The notes under the pieces: model-generated
Databases searched by the model: none
Seen by the model: the letters and a program-made list of their open reading frames with translations, nothing else
What the model was told of the DNA's origin: nothing
DNA from: Aquanectria penicillioides
Taxonomy: Eukaryota > Ascomycota > Sordariomycetes > Hypocreales > Nectriaceae
Direction of reading: 5' to 3'
Length of the DNA: 64,000 bases
Assembly (NCBI GenBank): GCA_003415625.1
Contig: PYIU01000005.1
Location: 1,121,001 to 1,185,000 of the forward strand
Made by a program: the position numbers and the translations under genes
In this document: positions 45,073 through 57,634 of the stretch, in pieces
How positions within the stretch are numbered: the first letter of the stretch is position 1
How the letters are laid out: every line of letters begins with the position of its first letter

Positions 45073-47321
45073 CTAAATCAACTCTCCCTCCCCATCATCG
45101 GCTAACTCATCCTCCTCATCCCAATCAACATCTCCTGCCATCTCTTCGGCTTTCCTTTGCACCTCGGCAAGACCTGACAGCTCCGCCACGTAATCTTTCT
45201 CCTGCAGGGCTTGCTTCACGAAGCCCCACCCGTTCTTCCGATAAGCATCAAGAATCTTAGGGCTGCAAGCACTACAGCTGTCGTACGACTGTCCACGAAT
45301 TACAATGTTCTGAAAAGTCGATACATAGCCTCGAACTTGGTGAGGCACCAATCCTAACGCATGGTCTGGAGGATCCCTCTCAGGAATCACTCCAGGGGTG
45401 GGCTGCGGAGCTGGGGCATCTTTACCCAGGGGATGCTGCAACAAGCTAGTCAGAAGCTCCACCAGAAGGGCCGAGGCAATGGCTGCAACACCTGGTCTAG
45501 TAACGGTACATTGCTGATCAAGGGTTTGATCTTTCATTGACTATTCAATCGAGTTAGCGGTCAAGGTTCGGGTTGATGGTCGTGAACAGAATGACTCACA
45601 TCTGCAGGGGCGACAACGTCGTTGCAAAAGTAACAACCTAGCGGCATCTGCCCATCTTCTTTAATCTCACTTCCGTGACGCATGACTACATATGAATCAA
45701 AGCCCAAAGCAGCATTCATCACAATTTTGCCCGCAGCCTTGCCCATAACGGTCGGAAGCCAGCGAGACTCTCGAGAGTCCATTAGCAAGAAGATGGCGTC
45801 ATGTTCGTTCACCAAAGCCTCGAGCTTCTCAAAGTCTGACCGCGTTTTCCCCTCATCTGTAAAGGGATGGCCGAGCATAGGTACGGACAGTGCATAGCCC
45901 TCACTATCCACACCCGGGTAGATCTGTTTGAGCGCCTCGGCAGCTCGCGGAGCCTTTTGTTTACCACCTTCGAGGCAGTCGTTGAACTCAAACAAGGGTT
46001 GTCTGACTGGGTTTGAGTAAGAAACTCGGCCATAGTCAATAAAGGTGATCTTTCGGACGCCCCAACCCATCAAGTTTCTCGATACATAACTTCCCAAGGT
46101 ACCAGCACCCAGGAGAAGACACTTGGTGTTTTTGATTTTCTCCAAATCCAAGTTTGGCGCGATCCTCCATCTCATGAGCTTGAGGTTTAGGTCGACTGAG
46201 CTATCTGCCAACTTGGTGGGATCCATATACTCGCCCAAGTTGACCTGCTGAGCTTGGAGCTTACCATTTCTCGATCGTTCCCAGCCAGTGACCTTGGGCA
46301 TTTCAGCGATGACCATATTTTCTACAGGATCCATCTCGATGGGGAGAATGACGCTTCGAGCCTCGTGTCTCCTGGCCCAGGTGTCTCGGTAGCAGATAAC
46401 TTTGACCTTTGTGAGGCGAAACCGCTGTCGAATGAGAATCAAGAAATTTCTCAGTGGCCATCCTGGTCCCTCTGGATAAGTTGAAGGGTCGACGAATGCG
46501 ACATATCGATCCTCTTCGGGAATTTGGTTGAAGAATCCATCTTCAAAGTCTCTCAGTGAACCAACTTCCCACCGATACGAAAGCCTCTGAGAAACATCGG
46601 CGTCTTCTGTATTATCTGGTTCTTGGCCACGCACTTTCTTCGCAAGGAAAAACCCATGCTCACGAGAGTCCTTCTCATACCTCCATGTCCCTACTCTGTC
46701 CACAAGAGCAGTGCTCTCATCGGCCGTTAGGCGTTCGACGGGGCCGGATCGCTTCCAGGCTGGTTCAGAGTGAAGTGCTGGAAATGCGAACCAATAGGTG
46801 AACTTGTATTTTTTAAGATCGGCATAGGAGAGAATTACGAAGGAGGACAGGAGCGACGGAACGGAGTAAATGGTGCCATCCTTAATCGCGTCCCAAATCT
46901 TGTCAAGAGTCAGCAGGGTGCTAATCCGTCATAGATGAGAATCACATACCTGCCTACCAGCTGTTTTGATCATGGCGGCTTTATCCATGTTTTTGAAATC
47001 CTCCAATGTGTTCACGTTCCTAATGATTCCTTCGGCCCTGATAGTCCCGAGGGGTGGACTGGGCTCATTAGTTCTGCAATCGTCAATGAGGAGAATGCGC
47101 CAAATCACAAGGGGACCCTACTTGTTGCTCGCAAGGGCATTGCCTAGAATCTGCATGCGACAACTTGACTCCGGGCTTTCTACACGCGGTTCATAGAGAC
47201 CGAGCACGCCGCGCGCAGAGTCGTCGAGTTTGTCATAGTCAAGCTTGGAACCGAAGAGCGCCGAATAGAAGGGAAGCTCGATTTCGGATGTGAAGGTCGC
47301 GAACTGCAAAGGGGTGGCCAT
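45073..47321 (-). CDS. ATG7: Autophagy E1-like enzyme Atg7
   Basis: Activates the ubiquitin-like proteins Atg8 and Atg12 with ATP and passes them to Atg3 and Atg10. Four exons: 47321-47122, 47073-46950, 46898-45600 and 45540-45073, with introns of 48, 51 and 59 nt. All phases agree and the product is 696 residues. The N-terminal domain starts [20 protein letters not shown]. The adenylation domain has [12 protein letters not shown] (GxGxxG at about 372-377) and the [20 protein letters not shown] block. [12 protein letters not shown] joins across the last intron to [17 protein letters not shown], with the catalytic Cys at about 552. The acidic end ([19 protein letters not shown]) matches the region that binds Atg8 in yeast. 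No lesion. Confidence 0.97.
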
Positions 47322-48550
47322 CTTGACCAAGCAGTCTCTTCTCTCGTCGATTATGTTTAGATATCGATATCGTGATGTTGGTAGCGAGGCGCAGGCAGGA
47401 GGGGGCGGGGAACGTCGGGGATACGGAGGCACGACGGCCGTCGCTTCAGCGCCGATCAGAAATGATGATAGAATTTGAGAGTTATAGACTCAAACCGAGT
47501 GTGAGAGAGAGAAGAGGGCGGGTTTGATGCTACAGGCACAGCGGCTGCTGATAAAACGAGGCTGTCATTTGATGACCAAGGTCATACATCACAAGGCAGG
47601 TCGGCGCAGATGATGTAGTGTCGGCGAGAGCAGGTGCCGCCCCGCGGCGGGGTACGTACTGTGTAGCTCATCAGGCAGCCAGCCCTGCCCCACCAAACTG
47701 CCCAAACCTCCGACCTGCCTCGTGGGGGAACCACACGACTCCAAACGAAGAAACCGTCATCAATTTGAATGATATCCAATCAATACAACTTGTCATCCAA
47801 TATGCACAAGCTAGGTACCTTCTCTAATTCCTCCTTCTGAAAATTTAGGATGTCTACTTTTAAGATCAGAACTGTAGCTCAAGCCAGACTGTTTCTTCCT
47901 GAGTGGGTGAACCTGGTGCTAGGGTTTGCCGCCAAAGATGGAAGGAGGATCACGAGGATATCACAGAGCGACGACACCTTCAATGCACGCAACCAACAAG
48001 ACAATATTTTTCTTCATAATTAGGGAAAATCACCAGGCAAACTCTCTAAGTACATTGAATTGATACAACCTTGGAAAAATTATTCTTATTTTTCATTCCA
48101 TTCTCTAAAATGTGCTTGCAAACAAAAACAGCTGTGACGCTCTCCCTTCAATCAGTCACCAGCAGCAACAAACCTCCATTCTTAGACAAAAAGCCTGCAG
48201 CGGCAGGGCGCAAACTGGGTGCATCGGGATGGCTTCTGCGAGTCATTTTTCAGGACACAGTTCCTGCGTTCCCTCCGATCGCTCAGGCCATGTTTTGGCC
48301 CGCGTGAGATGGCCGCTTCTTGACCGACCAGCACCATGTACTTGATTTCACGCTTCCGGCTGCGCTTCTAGTACTGATGGCCGCAAACGCAAACCCCACA
48401 TGTGCTACTGTCGACCACCAACGACGCGCTTGTCGGCAAGGCGCGTTTCTTGACGGGAACGCTTCGTAAATTTCCATCCAGAACTTTAGACTCACACCAA
48501 CTCGTCACTCGGGTGCTCAAACTAAGAAATCACCTGCGCAACCCATCACG
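47322..48550. other. Intergenic between divergent ATG7 and DCD1
   Basis: 1.23 kb holding both promoters. A 12-bp palindrome GATATCGATATC lies at 47360-47371, 39-50 nt before the ATG7 start. No gene or RNA supported. Confidence 0.5.
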
Positions 48551-49727
48551 ATGCTCATCGGAGTCTGCGGCGGTATGTTATCTGATTGCTTCACTTCTCG
48601 GTGCCACACACCGCTCACATCCCATTCCACGCACAGGCATCTGCTCAGGCAAGAAGACGGTAGCACAATATCTTGTCGAGCATCATGGCTTCCAACGCCT
48701 ATATCTGCAGTCACCGCCACCATCTAGGGAGTCCGATGTCGACTCCGCCGTCTCAGATGCAGACAAGCCACCAACAGCACCATCGTCCCAAGAGGTCCCA
48801 CAATCGGCCAAGATTTCTTCAAAGAATGACATCAAATCGAAGGCTGAGACCACGCTCGCCCTGCGAGCTCAATCTCATACCTTCCCCACACCAGAGGAAC
48901 TCCTAGACTTCGTTACCAAGCGCTGGAGAGACCGGTTCGTTACCACCGACATCCGTACTGAGGTTGTCCTCGATATCTTCGTGCGTCGGCCCTTCTTTCT
49001 CCTCGTCTCGGTGGATGCCCCTTTGACGGTCCGTTGGCGTCGTTTCCAAGAACGTGCCCGGGTTTCTGGAAAGCCAGATCTATCGCTTGAGAACTTTGTC
49101 ACCAAGAGTGATGCCCTCCTGTACAACCCACAGACAGGACTATCGCAGCTCATATCCCGTGCGGCCGTGAGACTCCTCAACACATCCTCGTCCCTGGCAC
49201 ACCTCTACGCTACCCTTGGGAAGCTGGACATCCCTAACCCCGATCGCCTACGCCCGAGCTGGGATAACTACTTCATGGCACTAGCATCCCTGGCCGCGCA
49301 GCGCTCCAATTGCATGAAACGCAGGGTTGGGTGCGTGCTCGTGGGCAGGGAACGCAGGGTCATCAGCACAGGGTACAACGGGACGCCACGGGGGCTTCAG
49401 AACTGCGCCGAGGGAGGCTGCCCGAGGTGCAATGAGGGGAACAGCTCGGGCGTTGCGCTCTCGACCTGTCTGTGCATCCACGCTGAAGAGAATGCACTCC
49501 TCGAAGCGGGACGGGACAGGATCCGGGAGGGCTCGGTCCTGTACTGCGACACGTGTCCGTGTCTGACATGCAGTATCAAGATTTGTCAAGTGGGAATCAG
49601 TGAAGTTGTTTACGCTCATGGCTACAGTATGGACAGGGAGACAGCGCAAGTGTTTAGGGAGGCTGGAGTGAAGTTAAGACAATTCATACCGGTGAGTAAG
49701 CTCCCTTCCCGACTAGAGTCGAAATGA
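48551..49727 (+). CDS. DCD1: Deoxycytidylate (dCMP) deaminase with N-terminal P-loop region
   Basis: Converts dCMP to dUMP for thymidylate synthesis. Two exons, 48551-48572 (22 nt) and 48637-49727, with a 64-nt intron, give 370 residues. The tiny first exon is chosen because MLIGVCG plus GICSGKKTVAQYL restores the N-terminus known from Dcd1 proteins, with a near-Walker-A loop at residues 7-15. A Ser-rich linker follows, then a kinase-like helical part (VVLDIFVRRPFFLLVSVDAP) and the deaminase domain. The zinc site is His289-Ala-Glu (CIHAEENALLEAG) and TCPCLTC. The segment RSNCMKRRVGCVLVGRERRV, then STGYNGTPRG, is diagnostic for dCMP deaminase. dCTP/dTTP allosteric control is usual in the family. 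Confidence 0.95.
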
Positions 49728-52700
49728 ACCCATTCGGCTGGCGCCTCCTCCACGGGAACTGATTCAGATCTAGCCGCCTAACGGGCTCGTTCACTTGGAA
49801 AAGATGGAATCGTACTGATTGTTCAATGTGTCACTTTGGTGTGCGGGGAAGTCTGAAGGTCTGGTCTGTCGAGGATGTGGCTTCCGATAATGAGCGACAT
49901 CACGCCTAGGATGGCATTTTGTTAAATCAAGTTAATCAGGGAGGATTCAATATCGGAGCGGCCGACATGAGAGCATGCCAATACTGTAGCCCTCTTTACG
50001 ACACTGGCTTGGTTTGTTTTGTTTTTCCCCTTTTGAAACTCGTTGAGCGTAGTATGCCCGCATTTGAGAGTTCAGTAGATCGGTGATCAAGCTCAAGCCG
50101 AAGTCTCAAGTCTTGCCTCGTCGTGGCCACGATAATCCAATCAAGACGGCGAACCGCACAACCACGCAGCAGTATCGTCTCCAGCTCAAGCGCCTATGCA
50201 GGCAGCGCATGTGATGTGACCCGCTTGTGTGCGTCTGGAGTGCCAGCGTGGCCACCAAATTGTGACCGGCAGATTTCCTGGAGGCCCGGTGAATGATTCG
50301 GCTATAGGGTAACCAAGCCCTCTCCAAGTCCACTTGGTCGCAGTTCTGGTCGGACGAGCATCAACCCATCTTGCGTCAGGCTTCTTTTTTTTTCGGAAAG
50401 CGGCGCGCTTGTGTGCACCCGTCTCATACGTCAGGAATGAGCCAAAAATTGCAAGGCGCATGATGGCGTCTAATAATGCAATGTATTGTGGAGGCGTGAG
50501 CTTGGTCAAGAGTTTGTGTAGGGAGGATCTCGGATCGCTCATGCAACACGAGGGTAACACGAGGATAGGTAGCCAACCCACCAAACCCTCTACATGTCCA
50601 TGCAAATTCACTCAACCACAGAGCTTTATGAAAAGGGGTCAGGGGCATATTTTATTTCTGAACTGGCAACCAGACCGCTCTCATAACCCCTTATACCTAA
50701 TATTAATACAGTAGGGGATCATTTCATAGAGCCACAGAACTTGTGCGGTGTGCTTCAACGGCCATGTTAGCTGCAGCGGGCGTCCCATAAAATATGCAGC
50801 CAGCCAGGCGGTCAACGAGTTCGCGTTTTGCTTTGTGCAAGGAGTGCGGCCCGGCCGTGCCCGCCCATGTACCTACGTTAGTGCAAGCAATAACATGTGC
50901 TGGATTGTGCTGCTGGCATCTGCACGATGTAGAGCGGGGAGTTGTGCATTGTGTTGAAGCAAATCTATCTTTGGTGACGATGGGTTTGGTCCGTGTAAGT
51001 CGTCATCGCCCGGGCATGATCGAGAGCACGGGGCACGACACCAAAGATACGACGGCAGAACCCAAATGCCGGAGTCGCCAGCCATTGGTGGTCCGCTGCC
51101 CGAAAGGCGTGCTGGGGAATCCCATCTTGAAAAACGATAACTTTGATTTGGACCGAGATGGACTACGAGGGTGGTGGGAGCGTAGTTCGGATCCGGCGGG
51201 GCCACCCCCGGACTCTTCCAGAAGAAGCGAAATGACATGGGCCGGCGAGCATAAAGAGGCATAATCAAATACAAAATTACCACCGCCGGCTAGTTCGAAT
51301 AACTGTGGAGAGAATAGGGGAGGAGGGATTGTTTGTTTTGATCAAGAGAGATTTGCTGCGCGTCATGACGCCCGGGGCATTGGAGATGATGGATGAGATG
51401 AGCATTGGAGGAGAAAGGATGGGGTCGATGGAGATGCTGATGGATGCCCGATGAGTTGTCCAGTGGCGGAGGCGAGGGGCGAGCGATAGTTGGACGCAGG
51501 AAAAGCAAGGGATTGGGATCCAAATTGAAGCCAAGATTCAGTCCGACAGAAAGCTGAACAAAGCCAGCCCGGGATGGGGGGATGAAGCAATGGCGATCAT
51601 GACGCCGAGATCAAGTGTGTAGCACAACCCAGCAGCGAACAGGTGGGAATGGACCATGGCGATGATTGAGAGTGCCGAAATTCTACGCACAGTACTCCGT
51701 ACTGTCGCATGTACACCTACGGAGCGGCCACCAGTGATCTGGCCAGCGGCAACGGCGTTTGGTCATCTGCGACCGCTCGACAGGCCAGCAGACATGGTCA
51801 AGTCAGAGGACGTCTCGTGTCATCCCGTCCCCAATCCCATCCCATCTCGTCCCAATGCCATGCCATGCCATGTCATGGCTGATCGGCCTCGAGTTAGGGC
51901 CGGCGCCAGACGGCGTGGAATCCTCGTTGGCTGCCAGACTCCTGGGAATCCCCTGGAATAGCCCCTTGAGGAAGTCCCTGGTCCTTGGGGTCAAGGTCGC
52001 TGGCAGGCTGGCGAGCTGGGACCCTTGGGAGGAGCGAACTCAGGACGGCAGGACCCCTGGACACTGGCGCTGAGATGCGCCCTGTGGAGTGCCAACTGGG
52101 ACCGACCGCTGGGGCCGCTGGGATGTTGAAGCTTGAAGCGCCGGGGACGTGTCAGTGTCATCAAGGAGAGGTCAGATGGGAGGTTCTGAAGGCAGGGCGT
52201 TGACGGCGAGGCGCTGACGGTCCAGGGAGCAGCAGATGCCAGCTGAGAGGAGTGGAGGAGATGCATCTTTGCTCCGATGGCTGGCATCGTGCCTGGTCGT
52301 AGGTACCTTGCCTTGTCTGTGGATGCGAGTTTCTGATAGGTTTCGGCATCAGGCTGCTGTTGTTTTTCTATTTCCCTTTTCATCTTATCCTCGTTGTTCT
52401 CCTAACATTGCCTATGTGGCTAGGAGACTCCGTTTCTGTCTCCGGGATGAAGGGTCAAGAGGGTCTAGTTCGGCAAGTGAGATGCATACGAATACTCCGT
52501 ACGTAGGTTACCTAGGAAGGTAGGCACATGTATAGTAAACATAAACAAAACTAGGGCGCTATTGGACGCAAGACTCGGCTGTGCCCAGCGTTGAACGTGC
52601 GGCTGAGCGAACTCGGATTGTTTTTTCCTTTCCCTTCTGTCTCAATCATGACGAAGACATACAGGCGGGAGAGGTGATGAGGACGTGACCGTCAAAGCTG

Positions 52701-54283
52701 GCTGATAGGACGCACTCGTACTGGCTGGGGAATGCAATTGTCTCTGTCTTGAGTCTACGACGTGCCATGACGGATGGAACAGATAGACCCAGGACGCCAA
52801 GAGTGGAAAGGCGGACAGGCCACAGCGGGCTAGTTACGGGGGCCAGCCGCGACGCCATGGCCTGACAGGGGGGCCCGCTGCCCGCTGCCCGCCTAGGGGA
52901 GGGGCCTAAGAGGCCTAAAGCCTCAGAGGGCCCAGGAGGGGAGGCAGGAGGGGAGGCAGGAGGGAGGGGGGAGCCACCCAACGCCTGCCCACCCCTGTCC
53001 AAACAGACGCGCCCACGACGCGTTGAGCTAGTCCACATATGGAAAGAGTGTAAACAAATGGGCGAGCGCGCACGCAGGGCCATAGGCAGATGCACCGAGT
53101 TGCGCACCAATTTGCTCCCAAAGACCCTCCCCGTGGCTTCTTTTGGGCCCTGTCTTCCCGCGTCCCGTGTCCCGTGTCCCGGCGCTCTCCACCATTGCTT
53201 CCCTGTCTGGTCGGTCCACCTGCTGCTGCAACCTGCTCTTGCCCCAAACTGCCCGCTGCCAAACCTGGACAAACCTGGAACCCACGGTGCCCACTCTACC
53301 ACCCTCCTATCCCCCTGTTCATCCACAAGCAGAGCGCCGACACGCGCCTTCCCCGTTCTCGCTCGCTCGTTCGCTCTCGGCTCCCACACATCGCTACTAC
53401 GTACCACCCGGTCCCAGGAGCCAGTAGTCGTCAACCAGTCCCCCAAATCTCTCCCACACCCTTTGCCAACTTTCCAGACAAATCAAGTGCATACCAGCCC
53501 GATTCGCCACTGCCTACCACTTGTTGTTTTCTCTACTTGACATCCTGAGTCACCAGGCCCGACGCGAATCCACGGTATGCCCTGAGAGGTCAAGGACTCA
53601 CGGTTGTTACAACTGCCGCAACACGAGGAGTCTCTGATTTCCGGGCCTCGCGACAGGAGGGACAAACTTCAGAGACAGGACACCAACCTGCGTCAAGAAG
53701 CGGATTCGCCATGCTTTGAATGTTCCGCTTTCCTTTCTTCACCCCCGACACGACTAAGACTACGCACGCCTACGACGACAACGAAGACCACGACTGTTAC
53801 CTCCACAAACACACAACTCCCGCCCGTTGGTTCCAACCGCTCAATCTCTCCACCTTCACCATCACCTCCATCTCCCTCACTCACCTTGGGAATTGCCTGC
53901 TTGCCTGTCTACTCCTGCCTGCCTTTCGACTGCAACCTGCACCTCCCAACTACCTCCTGCCTCGCTCCTAGCGTATGAGCCTGCCTTTGTTTGCCAAGTC
54001 ATGATATGATTTACGGCTTCCCAGTGAGACTGGTTCTGATACGGGATTCTGGGCTTCGCCGCGAGCTACTTTGCTTGTGACCCTGATACGCGTGGACGCC
54101 TCTCACTATCCTCTTTCGAGATCCTCATCTTTGGATCACTTCGGCTGGATGGTCTGCTCCCCTCTACCTCTGCTCAGCCGGTAAAGGACTTCCATATTAC
54201 CTACTAGCCTTGCTTACGTGGGCATTCCTCACACTTCAAGTGCCCGCGATAGCCCCGAGCCTCTAGCATTCCACGTTCTCACA
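49728..54283. other. Gene-free stretch of 4.6 kb upstream of WEE1
   Basis: No coding frame with a recognisable domain on either strand and no RNA gene recognised. The left part is ordinary intergenic DNA. From about 51,800 to 54,250 it is GC-rich, with CCATG repeats (about 51,855-51,878), a G-rich 12-bp repeat (52934-52971) and long C/T-rich stretches such as 53,150-53,480, typical of a long fungal promoter plus leader. The WEE1 5' UTR probably begins within the last kilobase; upstream ATGs there could form short upstream frames. Confidence 0.5.
52934..52971. repeat. G-rich tandem repeat, 12-bp unit
   Basis: The unit AGGAGGGGAGGC occurs twice head to tail (52934-52945, 52946-52957) and is followed by a decayed third copy ending in G6. 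The + strand has many G runs and could form a quadruplex. Confidence 0.75.
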
Positions 54284-57200
54284 ATGTCCTTCTCCAACAG
54301 CAGTGGTGGCACCCTCGCCCTCCCGTCACCAACACACGCCCATCAGATTGATGTGACGTCGGCTGTACGCACTCTGCGACGTTCTATCTCTAGATCCCCC
54401 TCCAAATTCTTATCGCGGAACAACTCCCAAAACTCACAGAGCCACGAAGGCTCCATGCAGACATCGCCCCAGTCGCCCTGTCGACGTTTCGGCTCAACAC
54501 CACAGAACCAGCAGCCTCTACCATCGCATACACGATCAGCACCGCCTCTCGGTACCGCGCCCACCACCCACCAGTCGATATTTACCCCTTTCCGCCCCAG
54601 CGTTAGGCTTTCGCTGCGATCCGCAAAGAAGTCATCCCCATCACGACCACTCACACGAGCCCGCGCGTCCCCCAAGAGCCCCCTAAAGAGGGCGCTCAAC
54701 ACTGCTCCAGACACCGGTAACTCGATTCCATCCACGACTCCAATTTCTATTCCTGATTCACCAGGGCAAGAGAACCTAGCCTCTGCGGCACCCAGCCCCG
54801 ACCCGCGCAAGGGTTGCGAAAAGCGACACAGCGTCCATCTTGACGTTTCTGGTTCTTCGGAATCAGCTTTCCTCCAGTCTCTTGACAACAGTACCAACAG
54901 CAATAACAACAACAGCAACAATAGCGAGAGCTACATGGTTTCAAGTACAGGATCGCTGAAGCGCAGCGATGCGACAATGAATCTGGACCAGCCCAGCCAA
55001 GGAAGCCCGGTGGCTAAGCGACGCAGTTTGCACGGAATCACGGGCTTGGGCCAGAATGAAGACCAGAACATTTTCGGGTCAAACACTTCATCCTCTCAGA
55101 GCTTCTCTATCCATGAAGACTCTGGCTCCGATTATGAGCTCTCAGGCACTGGCGGAGTGTCACTTCGCGATCCACTACCCTCACCCACCCCAACCACTAG
55201 TGTGCCGAAGCGGTCGTCGTCCTTGAGAAAGTCAACCTTGCAGCAAAGATATGGCGATCGGGGTTCTTTGGGGCGACGGACTGGCGAGCGCCAGCTAGCC
55301 CAGATCAGCGCCGATTTCTCACCCGTTCGAAGCCGACCTCGTCTCTCTCTCGATCAATTTGTTCCGCCTCACGTCAGAGACAGCCCTTTTTCTTCCTCGA
55401 CAACTTCTCTCCCCAATCCACCTAGCAATCCAGTTGACAGCAAGACCCCTCACCCCCTCTCAAAGACCTTGACAACCTCGTCATCTGGCAGCAGCATCGC
55501 CGAGGAGGCTCCCTTCTACGCCCCCGCGCCAAAGGTCTCTGACCGGCCGAGGCCTCATCCATTTTCCAGATCTCTCCCCCTCAACGCGACCCGACCAACA
55601 CGTTCCAATGACCCAATGAGGTCAATGGCCACACCCAACAAGTCACAACTGTGGATCGGCGCTTTTAGCTCTACTGGCCTCATATCCAAGGTCAATCGCA
55701 ACCCCGAGGATGAGGCCGACAGGAAGATGGCACCTCCCGATACTCCGTGCAAGAAGCACTCCAACCCGTTTGCTACATTTCCACCACCCGCTGGTAGCGC
55801 CTTGAAGAAGAGGGGTAACAACCGAAACTCCTTCGCCGGCCTTCCTTCCACCCCATTCAACCCCATTTCTGGTGCGGCACCCAGCACATTTGGGAACCCG
55901 GGCAAAGGATTGGCCATCTTCCAGCGTGGTAACGCTTCGAGAAACTCGCGTCGAGGTAGCGTGCTCAGTCTTGACGGCGATGAGCCCAAACTTTTCGGCG
56001 ACTCTCTTGAACTCTCCAACCCGTTGGAGGGCGATGCTCCCCCTACGCCCACCAAGAACACCGTGACCCCTAGTCTAAGCAACCTCAGCAATGTCAGTGA
56101 GCATTCACTCGAGAGTCCCAGCGCCAATCGAACACTGCCCCCTACTTCAGCCGTTCGTCCCATCATCTCTAGGGAATCCACGTGTAAGTTGATACTCCAC
56201 TCCTGAATGTTTGTGAAATTTGTACTGACACATGTTAATTTAGCGAGCCCTGTTGATGGACGCCGGACCCCCCAAACACCCCAAGAGAGTTTGCTACCCC
56301 TGGATACTAGCCGCTTGTCCATTTCGCAAGCCGGTGATGGTTATGTGGATAGCATGCCTCCTCCTGTCACACCCACCGCTGGTCGAGATTTCAGATCCTC
56401 AACAAGCCTTCTTGTGACGCCTATCAACATGCGTACAAGCAATGTCGAAGTCGACGCAAGCCTGTATTCTCGGTTTGACAAGGTCGACCAGATTGGCAAG
56501 GGCGAGTTCTCTACCGTTTACCGAGTTACTAAAGTGGACCATCGACAAATGGCATTTGATGCCCTCGTTGCAACCACGCCGAGCGAGCGGTCTCGTAGTC
56601 CCGCAAAGGGTGAGGTATTCGCTGTGAAGAAGAGCAAGCATCCCTACCACGGACCCAAAGATCGAGAGACCAAGGTCCGAGAGGCCCAAATCCTTAAAGC
56701 TCTTTCGCATGCCGAACACGTGGTTAGATATTTCGACGACTGGGAACATAACTTCCATCTTTACATCCAGACTGAGTTTTGCGAGGAGGGCCCCCTGGAC
56801 AAGTTTTTAGGCCACGTTGGGCGTGGTGGTCGTTTGGACGACTTCCGGATCTTTAAGATCCTACAAGATCTTTGCTTGGTACGTAAACTAGTCGTGCCAT
56901 TGGCAAAAGAGTTGAAACTAACTTTGATATAGGGATTGAAGGAAATTCACGAAGCTGGATTCATGCATCTTGATCTGAAGCCGGCCAACATCCTCATTAC
57001 TTTTGAGGGTGTGCTCAAGATTGGTGACTTTGGCCTCGCACAATCATGCAACTCAGCTGAGGGAGTTGATGTAGAAGGCGATCGAGAATATATGGCCCCG
57101 GAGATGCTTAAGGGCAAGGTGGGCCAACCTGCCGACGTCTTTTCTCTTGGACTCATTATCCTGGAAACGGCTGCTAACGTAGTGTTGCCTGACAATGGCC

Positions 57201-57634
57201 CTACGTGGATTGCCTTGAGATCTGGTGATCTTTCTGAGGTGCCCAGCCTTACTTGGACCCCTTCTATTGAAGTTCAGCGAGACGCCACTGGGAACCCTAC
57301 CGAGTCGGCTCATAGTGACGAATTTTCAAGCGGTAAAACACATGATCCCAGCAATTTGTTTGGATCATTTAAGCGATCGGAACTGCTGCAACCCCCCGAC
57401 TTTATGGTCAATGCGTTCGACCCCAGCTCCCTTGACTCGGTCGTTCGATGGATGACCTCACAGGAACCTGCCGACCGACCGGGTGTGCAACAAATACTAG
57501 AGCTTGAAGGACTGCGATGGGTAGCTGAGCACCGAGCTGCACCCGCCACGGTGTATGAGGGAAACTGGGGCCCGGCCGAGCCCTTTCCCGTTTCCATTGC
57601 AGTGGATAGTGATACAGAGATGACTGATGTTTGA
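54284..57634 (+). CDS. WEE1: Wee1-like mitotic inhibitor kinase
   Basis: Phosphorylates the inhibitory Tyr of Cdk1 and so delays mitosis; nuclear. Three exons, 54284-56183, 56244-56878 and 56933-57634, with 60- and 54-nt introns, give 1,078 residues. The first 700 residues are disordered, rich in Ser/Pro/Asn, with many SP/TP sites (for example RASPKSPLKR, SPSPLTPT-like runs) suited to control by Cdk. The kinase domain begins at about residue 708: QIGKGEFSTVYRV glycine loop, AVKKSK lysine, HLDLKPANI catalytic loop (Asp about 859), GDFGLA, and the Wee1-typical EGDREYMAPE. LKKIHEA-like LKEIHEAGFMHLDL is also typical of this family. An in-frame ATG 22 codons upstream (54218) is an alternative start. 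Confidence 0.95.

Noticed and set aside
48402..48550. Start of the dCMP deaminase at 48402 from the long open frame
   Set aside because: That N-terminus is not family-like; the two-exon start at 48551 gives the known MLIGVCG...GKK N-terminus in the right phase.
51277..51590. Overlapping open frames on the minus strand in the gap before WEE1
   Set aside because: Composition follows the local CT/GC bias, three frames overlap each other, and none shows a domain or signal peptide.
52646..53446. 266-codon open frame on the minus strand (and a 160-codon one on the plus strand)
   Set aside because: GC-rich stretch where stop codons are rare; Gly/Arg/Ser/Pro-rich translation, several frames open at once, no family likeness.
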